This document shows, one piece after another, positions 1 through 8,830 of a stretch of DNA of 64,000 nt (positions are counted from its first letter, which is position 1; every line of letters begins with the position of its first letter). The notes beneath the pieces were generated by a model. That model was not told the origin of the DNA. It did not search any database and saw only the letters and a list, made by a program, of their open reading frames with translations. Position numbers and translations under genes: made by a program. The stretch is from Desulforamulus profundi (lineage in GTDB: Bacteria; Bacillota_B; Desulfotomaculia; Desulfotomaculales; Desulfotomaculaceae): positions 19,401 to 83,400 of the forward strand of contig NZ_AWQQ01000091.1 of NCBI RefSeq assembly GCF_002607855.1, given 5' to 3'.

Positions 1-130
1 CGACTAACGAGAGGCAGTATCACAGGATTCAACTGCTAGGCCATAAGCTCTCGCTTATGTTCCGGGTGGATCACCCCGCAGGGTTCCCCGCCGCTGCCTA
101 AAGCAAACGTACTGCCCGGAGAAGGTGTTA
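1..130 (-). promoter_or_regulatory. Candidate c-di-AMP (ydaO/yuaA) riboswitch, cut by the window edge
   Basis: Read on the minus strand, the stretch holds GGCGGGGAACC, then GGGGTGATCC, then GAATCC followed by a CCTCTCGTTAG end. That is the order of conserved blocks I know for ydaO/yuaA c-di-AMP riboswitches. A strong internal hairpin (ATAAGC/GCTTAT) lies between the blocks. The 3' end and any controlled gene lie left of position 1. In Firmicutes this class usually precedes wall hydrolase or potassium transport genes. The match is by eye; the terminal helix cannot be checked because it is truncated. Confidence 0.45.
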
Positions 131-318
131 CCTCCACCTGGATTGATAGTATTCCATGCCCGACTTTCACAGCGTGTCTTTGCGACATGGAAATATTTAC
201 ATCATTATTCTAGCAATCTTTATGATTAATCACAACTGTGAAACCGCAAGAAACAGGTTTTTTCACCTCCTGTTATATTGCTTTTTTAGCAGATTTAAAT
301 AGCTATTTAGTAACTGCT

Positions 319-1839
319 TCAAACCTCCTTAGGAAACTTAAATTTAATCCCGAAAACTTTATTGAAATTTGTTACCTTTTTATAGAGCTCTCTGATTTCT
401 AAATCGGCATTTTCGTTGGTCACACAATCGATTTGCACCTCTTTTTCCTTGATGGTGCAAATGACATCCTGCACCACCCCTGACTCGGTGCGGTCCAGAT
501 TCTCCGCCATGCGAATCAGTACGCCCAGCCTGCGGACCATATTACCGTCCTGGGGAAACAGCACATCGGAATGCTGCTGAAGCTTAAATTTCAGATCGAT
601 CTTGCCGTGACAGGCAGCGACCAGGGATACTAAAACCAGCTCCCTGTGGGAAAGCCCGTTCAGCCGGGCATTTAGCAGCACATACATGGTATGTTTATGG
701 TGGTTGTAGTAGCTGACAACATTCCCCACATCGTGCAGCAGGGCGGCGATACGGAGAATTTTCCGCTCCCAGAGGCCGTAACCGTGCAGTGGCCGTAGTT
801 GGTCAAACAAAGACAGGGAAAGTTTGGCCACATGTTCCGCATGATACCGCCGGACCTGGTAGAGATCCATAAAGTTTTGCACGCTGTGTTCGGTGACATT
901 GTCTACGACGGGTTCGGGCCAATCCCTGAACAGGTATTCATAGAAAACACCTTCCCTGAGACCTGCGCCGCTGATGCGAATACCCGGCGCCCCTGTATAA
1001 TTCAGTAGTTTGGATACTTCGGCCAGACCACCCAGGATAATGTCCGCCCTTTCTTTGGACAGGCCCGGGATGGCCTTGCGTTCTTCCACGGTGGTTTTTT
1101 GCAGGTGATGATAAATTTCTTTGACCCGTTCAGAGTGAATCCTGTAGTTGTGCAGCAGGTTCAGGCTGTAGCGGGTACGCTTGCGGTCGATACGCCCCAG
1201 GTTCCGTATGGTGCCACCCACTCCGATGATTTCCAAACCTCTGGCGGACTCCAACCAGGGAATGGTTGCAAATTGATCGGCAAGATATTTCTCCAACTGT
1301 TTCACTTCATCGGGTTGTGGCACTGTTGAGGGCAGGAAATTTTCTGTGAGATTGACAGCGCCAATGGGGAGGCTTGCCCAGTGCACGATTTTACGGTCCC
1401 GGCACAAAATCAACTCCGTGCTGCCGCCGCCGATATCAACCAGCAAGGCATCGTTAAATTCGAGGCTGTTAACAACACCCAGGTATTCATAATGAGCTTC
1501 TTCTTGTTCCGACAGGATGCGGAAGGATACCCCGGTTTCCTTCATAATAGTTTCCAGTACTTCACCGCCGTTTACTGCACTGCGAATGGCGGCGGTGGCA
1601 ACACCGTGCACACCGTCGGCCCTGTTGGCCCGGCAGAACTTCTGAAACAGTTTCGTGGTTTGAACCGCCCTGTCGATGGCCGGGCCCTTGATAACCCTTT
1701 CGGGTCCCATGTTTTCCCCAATTCTGGCGGTCTCCTTGATCTCGTCCAACAGTTTATAGGAGCCGTTCTTACCGATCTTCATCAAAATGAGACGTATCGA
1801 GTTTGAGCCAAGATCGATAATTCCAATATTTTTCGACAT
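319..1839 (-). CDS. ppx: Ppx/GppA family phosphatase with HD domain
   Basis: Probable exopolyphosphatase or (p)ppGpp phosphohydrolase of the Ppx/GppA family, cytosolic, about 506 residues. The N-terminal part has the ASKHA-fold motif IDLGSNSIRL near residue 8 and the phosphate loop DIGGGSTEL near residue 135. The C-terminal third is an HD-type domain with ALLHDVGN. This long form (phosphatase plus HD) is common in Firmicutes. The start at 1839 has GGGAGG seven bases upstream; an in-frame upstream start is less well placed. Poly-P versus pppGpp cannot be decided from sequence. No polyphosphate kinase gene is visible nearby. Confidence 0.9.
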   Translation of the reverse strand: MSKNIGIIDLGSNSIRLILMKIGKNGSYKLLDEIKETARIGENMGPERVIKGPAIDRAVQTTKLFQKFCRANRADGVHGVATAAIRSAVNGGEVLETIMKETGVSFRILSEQEEAHYEYLGVVNSLEFNDALLVDIGGGSTELILCRDRKIVHWASLPIGAVNLTENFLPSTVPQPDEVKQLEKYLADQFATIPWLESARGLEIIGVGGTIRNLGRIDRKRTRYSLNLLHNYRIHSERVKEIYHHLQKTTVEERKAIPGLSKERADIILGGLAEVSKLLNYTGAPGIRISGAGLREGVFYEYLFRDWPEPVVDNVTEHSVQNFMDLYQVRRYHAEHVAKLSLSLFDQLRPLHGYGLWERKILRIAALLHDVGNVVSYYNHHKHTMYVLLNARLNGLSHRELVLVSLVAACHGKIDLKFKLQQHSDVLFPQDGNMVRRLGVLIRMAENLDRTESGVVQDVICTIKEKEVQIDCVTNENADLEIRELYKKVTNFNKVFGIKFKFPKEV

Positions 1840-1991
1840 AATTTCCTCCCGGTTTGACAAATTTTATCATTCTATCTTTAAAATTTTGTTAACGCATTTT
1901 TAAAATCCCTTAAGTTTTACTTTTAATTGTAGCAGATTCTCCAGGGGGTTGCCAGATCAGTCCCTTTTTATCCATCATCGGTGGTTAAAAG

Positions 1992-2024
1992 ATGTGGAGG
2001 CCCCACGGCAGGTGACCTCCACAT
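1992..2024 (-). terminator. Rho-independent terminator after the VanW gene
   Basis: A 9-bp stem ATGTGGAGG/CCTCCACAT is followed on the minus strand by CTTTTAACC. It lies just beyond the VanW-family stop codon. Confidence 0.75.
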
Positions 2025-2028
2025 TCTC

Positions 2029-3471
2029 TTAATACTCAGTTTCGATTATTTCCCGGGTTTGACCCGATTGAGCTTGTAAATCAACTTTTTGGTCTGCGGG
2101 CTTTGTTTGTTCATCCTTCTGCCCAACCTTAACGATTTTTGGCCTCGGGTAATAGTAACTGTCCGGCAGCGCTTCCCTCTTAACCACAATGCCGTTCTCT
2201 TTAATGATTCTTTCGGCTTTGGCCCGGAAACCCGCATAGGCCGGTGACATCAGCACTTCCTCACCGGGCAGCAGGGTGGGATCAAATTCTTTAATCACCT
2301 GGTCCGGCTCGATGGTTTCGGTGACCCAACTGCGGACAGTAATGTCTTTCTTCAGTGCGGTGTCACCATAAACCTGAATGGTGATGAATCCCTGGCCTAC
2401 AACAGTTCGTAAGTAAACATGTCCGGGCAGGGTATTTTTAAATTTAAAATCAAGCTGGTTCCAGGCCACCGCTGCATCCCGTCCCAGGGGAACGTATCCG
2501 ATGGCCAGGGAGTGGTTATGGCGTTCCACAGAAGTTAAATTGGCCAGCAGAGCGGCGTTGTACAGGGTGGTGGAGACCTGGCAAATCCCGCCGCCTAAGG
2601 CTTCTTCAAATTTATTGGCTACAATCACGGCCGCCGGTCGGTAACCGGCTTTGCCAGTGCGTTCCCCAACGGTTTTATTAAAGGAAAACTCCTGGCCCGG
2701 CGCCAGTATGACACCGTTGATCCGGTTGGCTGCGGTCCGAATATTGATGGTCCGGTTTATGTTCTTGGCATCAAAATGGGTGGTATACTCTCCGATCTTG
2801 CCGTTTATCCTTAAATTCTCAATATCCGCCAGGGTTTTTCCCGCTTTTATTTCATCCACTTTTAGATCCAGTTGAATCGTCGCTTGATGAATGTCCGTGT
2901 TAAGAAGACCTGCGTAAACTTGATCCAGATTTACTTTGAGACCCCTTTGGTCGGGCACCATGATGACTTGCCCATCCTCTGCCACAACCAGTTTTGCGTC
3001 ACTGGCAGGGCGTTCAATGGCCTGCGCCACGGGGCTCAGGGCGGAGGCTAATTTTTCCTTGTTTAACCCTATGGAAAGAGTAATTTCTCTTTTTACCGGG
3101 TGAAAGTAAGTCTGTACACGTTTGAACAAGGCATTGACATCATTCCGCAAGGCCTGGTCCAGAACATCTTCTACGTTTACCGTAAAACCGAGTTCTTTTA
3201 AAGGCATTGACCAGGATTTGTCTTGGTAGGTCAACAGGATTTGCTTATTCATCAAAGCCTGTTCAAGTTCTTTTAATCTCTCGCTGGCCTGCTGTCTTTC
3301 CAGGTTTGACAGTTCAACCCCCTCGACAAATACACCGGGGGGAACACGGTTTGCCTCGGCGCTCCGCAATTTGAAGATCACTCCGTACGTCATGGCGCCC
3401 GCCAGCAAAACGCTGATGCCAAGGATCACAGCCAGGTAAAGGACCCCTGACTTCTTAACCTTTTTGGGCAA
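2029..3471 (-). CDS. VanW family protein with peptidoglycan-binding-like domain
   Basis: Membrane-anchored extracytoplasmic protein of 480 residues. Residues about 10-32 form one hydrophobic helix after a basic KKVKK start, so the bulk should face outside. The middle (about 60-215) resembles the repeated YoaR-like putative peptidoglycan-binding domain. Residues about 225-365 are the VanW domain, with EFSFNKTVGERT and GGGICQVSTTLYNA typical of the family. A further segment follows (RAKAERII) and then a polar tail. VanW is linked by name to vancomycin clusters but its activity is not established; a wall role is inferred. TTG start with an AAGGAAGG site upstream. Monocistronic between two terminators. 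Confidence 0.85.
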   Translation of the reverse strand: MPKKVKKSGVLYLAVILGISVLLAGAMTYGVIFKLRSAEANRVPPGVFVEGVELSNLERQQASERLKELEQALMNKQILLTYQDKSWSMPLKELGFTVNVEDVLDQALRNDVNALFKRVQTYFHPVKREITLSIGLNKEKLASALSPVAQAIERPASDAKLVVAEDGQVIMVPDQRGLKVNLDQVYAGLLNTDIHQATIQLDLKVDEIKAGKTLADIENLRINGKIGEYTTHFDAKNINRTINIRTAANRINGVILAPGQEFSFNKTVGERTGKAGYRPAAVIVANKFEEALGGGICQVSTTLYNAALLANLTSVERHNHSLAIGYVPLGRDAAVAWNQLDFKFKNTLPGHVYLRTVVGQGFITIQVYGDTALKKDITVRSWVTETIEPDQVIKEFDPTLLPGEEVLMSPAYAGFRAKAERIIKENGIVVKREALPDSYYYPRPKIVKVGQKDEQTKPADQKVDLQAQSGQTREIIETEY

Positions 3472-3706
3472 AGCAAAAACCTTCCTTCTTTAACTAGTAA
3501 ATATGATCCCATGCAATAAGACGTAAAAAGAGACAAAAGGTTTCCATGTCTTTAAAATTTCTACAAGTTATTTAAGTTCTCTGCACAGTTTTTTCTCCTT
3601 TTGTTGCAGCGAACCCAAATCAGTAATAATTGGCAGCAGGATTAAAATCTATCAAGAGTAATCTGCCTAAACGATACACACAATAGTTTAAAGGAGGGAT
3701 TTAAAA

Positions 3707-3829
3707 ATGGCGAAAGAAAAACCCATGGAAAAAGGTTTTGCCGGTATCAACTACCGGGCCACCAGCGGTAAAGTCCTGCGCAACAATTTCCTAAATGTTC
3801 CTGAGAAAAACGAATATAAAAATAAATAA
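3707..3829 (+). CDS. Small basic hypothetical protein, 40 aa
   Basis: ATG preceded by AAAGGAGGG at good spacing; the frame runs 40 codons to TAA and is followed at once by a strong terminator. The product is polar, without Cys and without a membrane segment (begins MAKEKPMEKGFAGINYRATS). I do not recognise a family. The excellent RBS and tight terminator argue that it is a real gene transcribed alone, convergent with the chemoreceptor. Spore-former genomes carry many such miniproteins, but no function can be assigned. Confidence 0.6.
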   Translation: MAKEKPMEKGFAGINYRATSGKVLRNNFLNVPEKNEYKNK

Positions 3830-3838
3830 AGAAAAACA

Positions 3839-3875
3839 GGGGGCAGGTTTATACCGCCTGCCCCCTGTTTTATTT
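3839..3875. terminator. Bidirectional terminator
   Basis: A 9-bp stem GGGGGCAGG/CCTGCCCCC is followed by a T-rich run on the plus strand, with an A-rich run before it. It separates the convergent 40-aa gene and the chemoreceptor gene. Confidence 0.85.
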
Positions 3876-3879
3876 GTTT

Positions 3880-5613
3880 TTATGCAACCTTGCCGGTATT
3901 CTCTTCCTCTTGTTCCATCAATGGCTCTTTTTGATCCTTTTCTTCGGAGGGTTCACCTGTATCGCTGCTTTCATTAAGGGGCAAATCTTCTCCGGCATCC
4001 CTTAACCGGAAAGCGTTGGACATTTGTTCCAACTGTGCAGCCATGGCAGAGAATCCATCGGCCATGGAGGCGATTTCCTGCATGATGGCTGTCTGTTCTT
4101 CAAAGGTAGATACAGCACTGGCTACACCGCCGGACATCTGCTCTGAGGCTGCGGCCACTTCCCGAATCTGCTCTTCTACGTCCTGCACCGAATGGATAAT
4201 GGATTCAAGGACGGAACCCACCTGCAGCACAATCTGGCTGCCGGTTTCCACTTCACTGGTACCCTTGTCCATAGCGCTTACGGCCCGGGTGGACTCTTCC
4301 TGGACGGAGGCAATGAGGACCTTGATCTCCCCTGCGGCTTTGGCCGACCTTTCGGCAAGCTTTCTCACTTCCTCTGCCACCACTGCAAAGCCTCGCCCCT
4401 CTTCGCCGGCCCTGGCTGCCTCAATGGCTGCGTTGAGGGCCAGCAGGTTGGTTTGCTCCGCGATTTCGGTAATCAGGTCAACGATTTGGAACACTTCCCG
4501 GGAGGTTTGGTTCAGCTTGTTGATGGCCTGCCCCACCTGTTTGGTGGACAGGATAATATGATCCATTTGCCGGCGGATGTTATCCACCGCCGTCTGTCCT
4601 TCTTTGGCCTGCTGGCTGGCAGACTCGGCCACCCGGGAAACGCTCTGGGTGTTGCCGGCCACCTGCTCAACGGTGGTCGCCATTTGGTGCATGGAAGCGG
4701 TTGACGTGGCGATACCGGAGGAGGTTTGCTGGATGGTGGAAGTAAGCTGCTGGGCCCCTGAGGCCACCAGAGAGGATTTATCCTTCAATTCGAAAAGAAT
4801 GGTCCTCAGGTTTTCCGTCATTTTATTAAAGGCCTTGGCCAGGACCAGCAGCTCGTCCTTGCTTTTCACCCACACCTTGTCAGCCGTCAGATCCCCTTCG
4901 GCGATGCGGCTGGCCTGCCGGGTCAACTCCCGGACCGGCCTGCTGATCATGTTGACAATGAAAACAGCAATCACCAGACTTAGGATCACTGAAACCGCCA
5001 TACCGATGAAGGCAAACTGATTTACCTGCCCTGACACGGCATTGTTATGCTGTTTGCCTTTCTCTAATTGGTCCTCCATAAATAACACAATGGCATTGCC
5101 GGCCTGCACCACCCGCTCCACGGTGCCCTTTCCCTGGTTCAGGTATTCCTCAATCTGCTGGTAACCGGCCAGCTTGTCTTCCATGAGCAGGGTTTGTTGT
5201 TTTAAAGCAACGGCATTGTCCCCGTAAACTTTGAAATCCTCCACCGCTTTTACCAGGGAATTGTAAAAATTTTTCCCTTCCGGTGAGGTAATGGATTTCC
5301 CCAGGCGGCCAATCACCTCTTGCACATTACGCTGGCCCTCCTGGTACCTCAGGATATAGTTGGGGTCGCCGGTCAGCATGTAACCCCTTAAGTCCAGGGC
5401 GGCCTGTTCAAATTTAACCAGGGTGGCCTGGGTTTGATTCATTACCAGGACCTCGTTGGCAATTAACCGGTTATAAGAATCGTTGACATGATCAAACATA
5501 TACAAAATGCCGAATCCCACTGCTGTGGTGAGCGATAGAATTACCCCGAATCCCAGCAGCAATTTGGTGCGGATGGTAAAAATGCCGGAACTTTTCCCTT
5601 GCCTTGGTATCAT
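3880..5613 (-). CDS. Methyl-accepting chemotaxis protein (membrane)
   Basis: Transmembrane chemoreceptor, about 577 residues. TM1 is at about residues 16-38, then a helical periplasmic sensor of about 165 residues that looks like a CHASE3-type four-helix bundle, then TM2 at about 204-226. A HAMP domain with ISRPVRELTRQ follows, then a long signalling coiled coil. The CheA/CheW contact tip is [20 protein letters not shown]. The acidic C-terminal tail lacks an obvious NWETF-type pentapeptide. The start at 5613 has GGGGGGAT upstream; an open extension upstream lacks an RBS. The ligand is unknown. Confidence 0.92.
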   Translation of the reverse strand: MIPRQGKSSGIFTIRTKLLLGFGVILSLTTAVGFGILYMFDHVNDSYNRLIANEVLVMNQTQATLVKFEQAALDLRGYMLTGDPNYILRYQEGQRNVQEVIGRLGKSITSPEGKNFYNSLVKAVEDFKVYGDNAVALKQQTLLMEDKLAGYQQIEEYLNQGKGTVERVVQAGNAIVLFMEDQLEKGKQHNNAVSGQVNQFAFIGMAVSVILSLVIAVFIVNMISRPVRELTRQASRIAEGDLTADKVWVKSKDELLVLAKAFNKMTENLRTILFELKDKSSLVASGAQQLTSTIQQTSSGIATSTASMHQMATTVEQVAGNTQSVSRVAESASQQAKEGQTAVDNIRRQMDHIILSTKQVGQAINKLNQTSREVFQIVDLITEIAEQTNLLALNAAIEAARAGEEGRGFAVVAEEVRKLAERSAKAAGEIKVLIASVQEESTRAVSAMDKGTSEVETGSQIVLQVGSVLESIIHSVQDVEEQIREVAAASEQMSGGVASAVSTFEEQTAIMQEIASMADGFSAMAAQLEQMSNAFRLRDAGEDLPLNESSDTGEPSEEKDQKEPLMEQEEENTGKVA

Positions 5614-5748
5614 GTGCCTATCCCCCCAAATCTTGACAACATAGTTTTTATTATAGTGTATTGGATAACTTCCGACAACATTAATTTTAAGAAGCTTTAA
5701 AATATACCAAATGCAGTCGTTGTACAATTTACTGTCACTCATCAAAAA

Positions 5749-5769
5749 ACACCGGCCAAAAGCCGGTGT
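5749..5769 (-). terminator. Terminator after the PK-C-like gene
   Basis: Stem ACACCGGC/GCCGGTGT followed on the minus strand by TTTTTTG, directly beyond the stop codon at 5775. Confidence 0.8.
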
Positions 5770-5774
5770 AAGTT

Positions 5775-6332
5775 TTAGTGATGTTCAAATTCCCTGGGTT
5801 TACAAATAATCTCTTTGATTTTAGTATCAAAGAAATACTGGGAATGGGCCGGCACCATAACAACTGCTGTATCCGCCCCCCTGCCGCTTCCCGCCACCGC
5901 CACAATTTCTTCGCCGTGAGGGATTAACCCGGCATCCAGGGCCATGCCTGCCACCTCGACACATACTTTGACACCCTGGCCAAACATTCGCAATGTATAG
6001 GCCATAATTTCCGAAGGGTAAATCCCCTGAAACTTATAGCGAAGGGCCCGGTCCAAACCCGCCATCAGGTGGGTGGTCGCCAGCACGTCAATGCCTGCCT
6101 GCTGCAAACGCTCTCTGGTTTCCGGTTTCATGGTTAATTTCCCCGGTTCTTTAAAGCCTGCCTGGTACGTCACACAAACAACTTTTTTGCCGCAGCCGAT
6201 GAACTTTTCTGCGGTAGCCCCGGTACTGGATGCCACAACAATGGAGTTGATTCCTCTTTCCCTGGCATATTGAAGGGCAGCCTCCAGGGTTGCTTCGGTA
6301 TTTTCCTTTCCTTCCTTGGCCCAGTAAACCAA
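5775..6332 (-). CDS. Pyruvate kinase C-terminal-domain-like protein
   Basis: Stand-alone homologue of the pyruvate kinase alpha/beta (C-terminal) domain, about 185 residues. It shows the family pattern of a GKENTEATLEAALQYA start, IVVASSTGATAEKF, and a late GSGRGADTAVV turn. Stand-alone PK-C proteins are common in Firmicutes and archaea and have no proven function; a phosphosugar or nucleotide effector pocket is plausible. I chose the TTG at 6332 because AAAGGAAGTGG lies at proper spacing and family members start there; an ATG at 6419 would add 29 residues. Divergent from the Rossmann-receptor gene, with which it shares an upstream region. Confidence 0.75.
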   Translation of the reverse strand: MVYWAKEGKENTEATLEAALQYARERGINSIVVASSTGATAEKFIGCGKKVVCVTYQAGFKEPGKLTMKPETRERLQQAGIDVLATTHLMAGLDRALRYKFQGIYPSEIMAYTLRMFGQGVKVCVEVAGMALDAGLIPHGEEIVAVAGSGRGADTAVVMVPAHSQYFFDTKIKEIICKPREFEHH

Positions 6333-6499
6333 ATGCACCACTTCCTTTGCGTCATGTTTTCCTGCCAATACCATATCAAACCTCGACCAGGCAAACAAGT
6401 TATAGACACGAAAATACAAAATATTTTAAATTATGAGGTAGGAAAACAAAAGATGCATAGAGAATATATCATTCAACGTTTTAGGAGGAGGTTATCAGA

Positions 6500-7351
6500 T
6501 TGATTCGACTGGGCATTGTGGGTGGTGGTCGGGGCGGTTTAGCCATGTTACGCCTGATGTCCTCCCTCTCGGAAATAACCGTCGTTGGTATAGCGGACTT
6601 AAACCAAAACGCCCCCGCTCTCGTGGCCGCCAGGGAGTCCGGAATTCCAACTTTTCTTGATTTTAAGCAGCTCCTACAGGTGCCGAACCTGGACGTCGTA
6701 TTGGACGTAACCGGTAATGCCGCCGTTAACCAGGCCATCATGGAGAACAAGCAGGAAAACACTCGCCTGGCGGATGCCATGATATCCAAATTAATGTATA
6801 CCGTAGCCCGGGGCCAGGAAGAAGCGGCTCAGGAATTAAGGGCCCAGGCCCAACAGCTGGCCGGCATGGCAGAAGGATTAAACACCACGGTACAAAGTGT
6901 TCCGGCGGCCATTGACGCAGTTACCAGGGCGCTGGGCAGCCACTGTGAAAAGCTCAACTCTGCTGTGTTTCAAGCAGAAAAACACATTAAGGATACCGAT
7001 GAGGTCATTGAATTTATTAAAAAAGTGGCCGATCAAACAAAACTGCTGGGCCTCAATGCCGCCATCGAGGCAGCCAGGGCAGGCAACCATGGCCGTGGTT
7101 TCGGTGTCGTGGCCAACGAAGTCCGCAAGCTGGCTGAGGACAGTGTTGTGTCCGCCAAAAAAATCAGTACCATCCTTGGAAATATCGAGGAATCTATGAA
7201 GACCATCATCGCCGGTATTGAAGAAACAACCGGCATCGCCCAGATGCAAACCACCACCACCGAGCAGGTTGGTCAGGCAGTCCAACAGCTGGGCCAGATG
7301 GCGGATGAGATGAAAGAATTTGCCGGTAAGTTAGCGGAATTTGCCAATTAA
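6500..7351 (+). CDS. Soluble chemoreceptor with N-terminal NAD(P)-binding-like segment
   Basis: Two-part protein of 283 residues with no membrane segment and no HAMP. Residues 1-75 look like a Rossmann dinucleotide-binding unit: the start [12 protein letters not shown] is a GxGxxG-type loop, then a beta-strand ending in IAD, and [10 protein letters not shown] as in homoserine dehydrogenase or DapB N-termini. Residues about 95-283 form a short receptor signalling domain with the tip [20 protein letters not shown]. The likely role is coupling a cytosolic nucleotide or metabolite state to CheA/CheW. TTG start with GGAGGAGG upstream. What the N-terminus binds is not visible from sequence. Confidence 0.85.
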   Translation: MIRLGIVGGGRGGLAMLRLMSSLSEITVVGIADLNQNAPALVAARESGIPTFLDFKQLLQVPNLDVVLDVTGNAAVNQAIMENKQENTRLADAMISKLMYTVARGQEEAAQELRAQAQQLAGMAEGLNTTVQSVPAAIDAVTRALGSHCEKLNSAVFQAEKHIKDTDEVIEFIKKVADQTKLLGLNAAIEAARAGNHGRGFGVVANEVRKLAEDSVVSAKKISTILGNIEESMKTIIAGIEETTGIAQMQTTTTEQVGQAVQQLGQMADEMKEFAGKLAEFAN

Positions 7352-7386
7352 AAAGGGTCGTCCGGACCGGGCAACCCTTTTTAATT
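7350..7386 (+). terminator. Terminator after the soluble receptor
   Basis: Stem AAAAAGGGT/ACCCTTTTT overlapping the stop codon and ending in a T run. Confidence 0.75.
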
Positions 7387-7448
7387 GGTTTTTTTGTTTA
7401 CATTGTTTCCTGTTATAAAGTTCCTGTTTTCCCGGCATACTAAGAACT

Positions 7449-8203
7449 ATGAAAAGAATTCTATTAACACTGGAAAACCGAGAAAGGCGGCTGGGCAAAA
7501 TTTTGTTGTCCGCCACTGTCATCCTTTCATTACTCCTTACCCCGGTATCCATCCTGGAAGCTGCCAACGGGAAACAAAATAAAACCAATATTTTGTGCAT
7601 CTGGACCGACCGGCAAACCCTCAAGGCCGTGACCTTGATGAATTTTGATTCCCTGAGCGGCAGGATTGGCATTCTTAGTGTCCCGGTCTTTGCCCATCTT
7701 GAAACAGATGGTAAACAAACCACCGTTGGGCGGGTCTGGATTCAGGAAGGAAGGGATGGCTTAAAAAGAAGGCTGGAAAATGCCCTGCAAATTCAAATTG
7801 ACGGCCACATCACCTTTGATCAACCCGTCATTGAAAAAGCCAGTACCGTGATAGGCGCCATTAACGTGAAAGGGGGGAAACCACTTTACTGCAGGCCTTT
7901 GAAGATACGCGGTTGGAGCGGCGTAAGGACGATCAGGATGTCATCCGGGCCATGGCAGCCAACATCATTTCCCCCTGTGGAATAAAGAAAGTACCACGGC
8001 TGTTGTGGTTGTTTACCACCCAGGTGAACAGCAATATTCACCCGGAACTGATGCTGAGAATCTACAAAGTGGTCAGTCACGAGGGTCCGACCATCCTGAC
8101 GAAAAAGGCCCTGCAGGGCAAAGATTATTATCAGGACGGCTGCCGGTATCGCTATGTGGAGCCGACAACCTGGAAAAACATTATGAATGAAATCAGCGCT
8201 TAG
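7449..8203 (+). CDS. LCP-like (LytR-CpsA-Psr) protein, frameshifted
   Basis: Reconstructed protein of about 251 residues. The N-terminus is basic with one hydrophobic helix (about 17-36), followed by TNILCIWTDRQ and ILSVPVFAHLE, which recall the start of LCP domains that attach wall polymers. In the first frame the reading breaks after residue 142; the other frame continues with LLQAFEDTRLERRKDDQDVI, the position where LCP proteins have their Arg-rich YxRxR-like segment. The break maps to the G6 run at 7872-7877; adding one G restores a single frame to 8203. The domain is short and divergent, so catalytic activity is uncertain. Own terminator downstream. Confidence 0.6.
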
Positions 8204-8226
8204 CCCACCGGGACTAAGCGCTTTTT
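8195..8226 (+). terminator. Terminator after the LCP-like gene
   Basis: Stem AGCGCTTAG/CTAAGCGCT that includes the stop codon, followed by TTTTATT. Confidence 0.85.
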
Positions 8227-8250
8227 ATTCTGCATTTCAAGGAACCGGCA

Positions 8251-8427
8251 TCAAGTCATTGCCATTAGCATGCCTAAAAGCAAGCTGATAAATCCGCCTG
8301 AGGATAAAAAAAGCCACTTCTTTTGATTGGCATGCTGCCTGGTTAATTGATTTAAAAAAAGACCTATAATACCAACAAACAGCAGGATACCCCCTGCCAG
8401 CACAAAGAAAAAACTTACCGCCAGCAT
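8251..8427 (-). CDS. Small two-helix membrane protein, 58 aa
   Basis: The frame starts at an ATG with AAGGAGG eight bases upstream and runs 58 codons. The product has two hydrophobic helices (about 3-26 and 39-57) joined by a short polar loop with NQKKW. I recognise no family. A different overlapping frame on the same strand is longer but has no RBS and a poor composition, so I prefer this one. Convergent with the LCP-like gene and sharing its terminator region. Confidence 0.6.
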   Translation of the reverse strand: MLAVSFFFVLAGGILLFVGIIGLFLNQLTRQHANQKKWLFLSSGGFISLLLGMLMAMT

Positions 8428-8506
8428 TTTCGGCCTCCTTGCCCCTAGAATTTACCAATAGTTAATAGAAGAGTAACCAGAAAAATTATACAGTAAAAGA
8501 ATGAAA

Positions 8507-8532
8507 AAATCTTCACCCGGCAGTGAAGATTT
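8507..8532 (-). terminator. Terminator after the 71-aa gene
   Basis: Stem AAATCTTCAC/GTGAAGATTT between the 71-aa gene and the two-helix gene. On the minus strand it is followed by TTTTTTCATTC. Confidence 0.7.
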
Positions 8533-8548
8533 ACTTCCAATCATTTTC

Positions 8549-8764
8549 CTAGCGTGCGGAGGCCTGGAGACGCTCGTAGATCTCGGCTGCCTGGTTGCCC
8601 TTCAGGTTACAGGCCATTTCCAAGAGCATTTTCTCCTTTAACAGGGTGCAGTGACCTCCCGGAAAGGAAACACAATACTTGCTGGTACCCGGAACTGGGG
8701 AAACGGTTAAATCTAATTCCCGGAATCTTTTAATTGCTTCAATAACGTTGACCTGGTACTTCAT
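8549..8764 (-). CDS. Hypothetical protein, 71 aa
   Basis: ATG with AAAAGGAGG upstream, 71 residues, soluble. It begins MKYQVNVIEAIKRFRELDL and holds a SFPGGHCTLLKEKM segment, with Cys at about residues 31, 39 and 52. It lies downstream of bshC on the same strand, but about 65 bases separate them. No family recognised. Good RBS, codon use like its neighbours and its own terminator support a real gene. Confidence 0.65.
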   Translation of the reverse strand: MKYQVNVIEAIKRFRELDLTVSPVPGTSKYCVSFPGGHCTLLKEKMLLEMACNLKGNQAAEIYERLQASAR

Positions 8765-8830
8765 CCCTGTATACCTCCTTTTTTCCCTTTGCTATATTTT
8801 ATTCCATTTTATGAGAAAGTGAATACTTTC

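Noticed and set aside
4192..4704. Long plus-strand open frames inside the chemoreceptor gene
   Set aside because: They lie antisense to a well-supported gene, lack RBSs and reflect its codon pattern.
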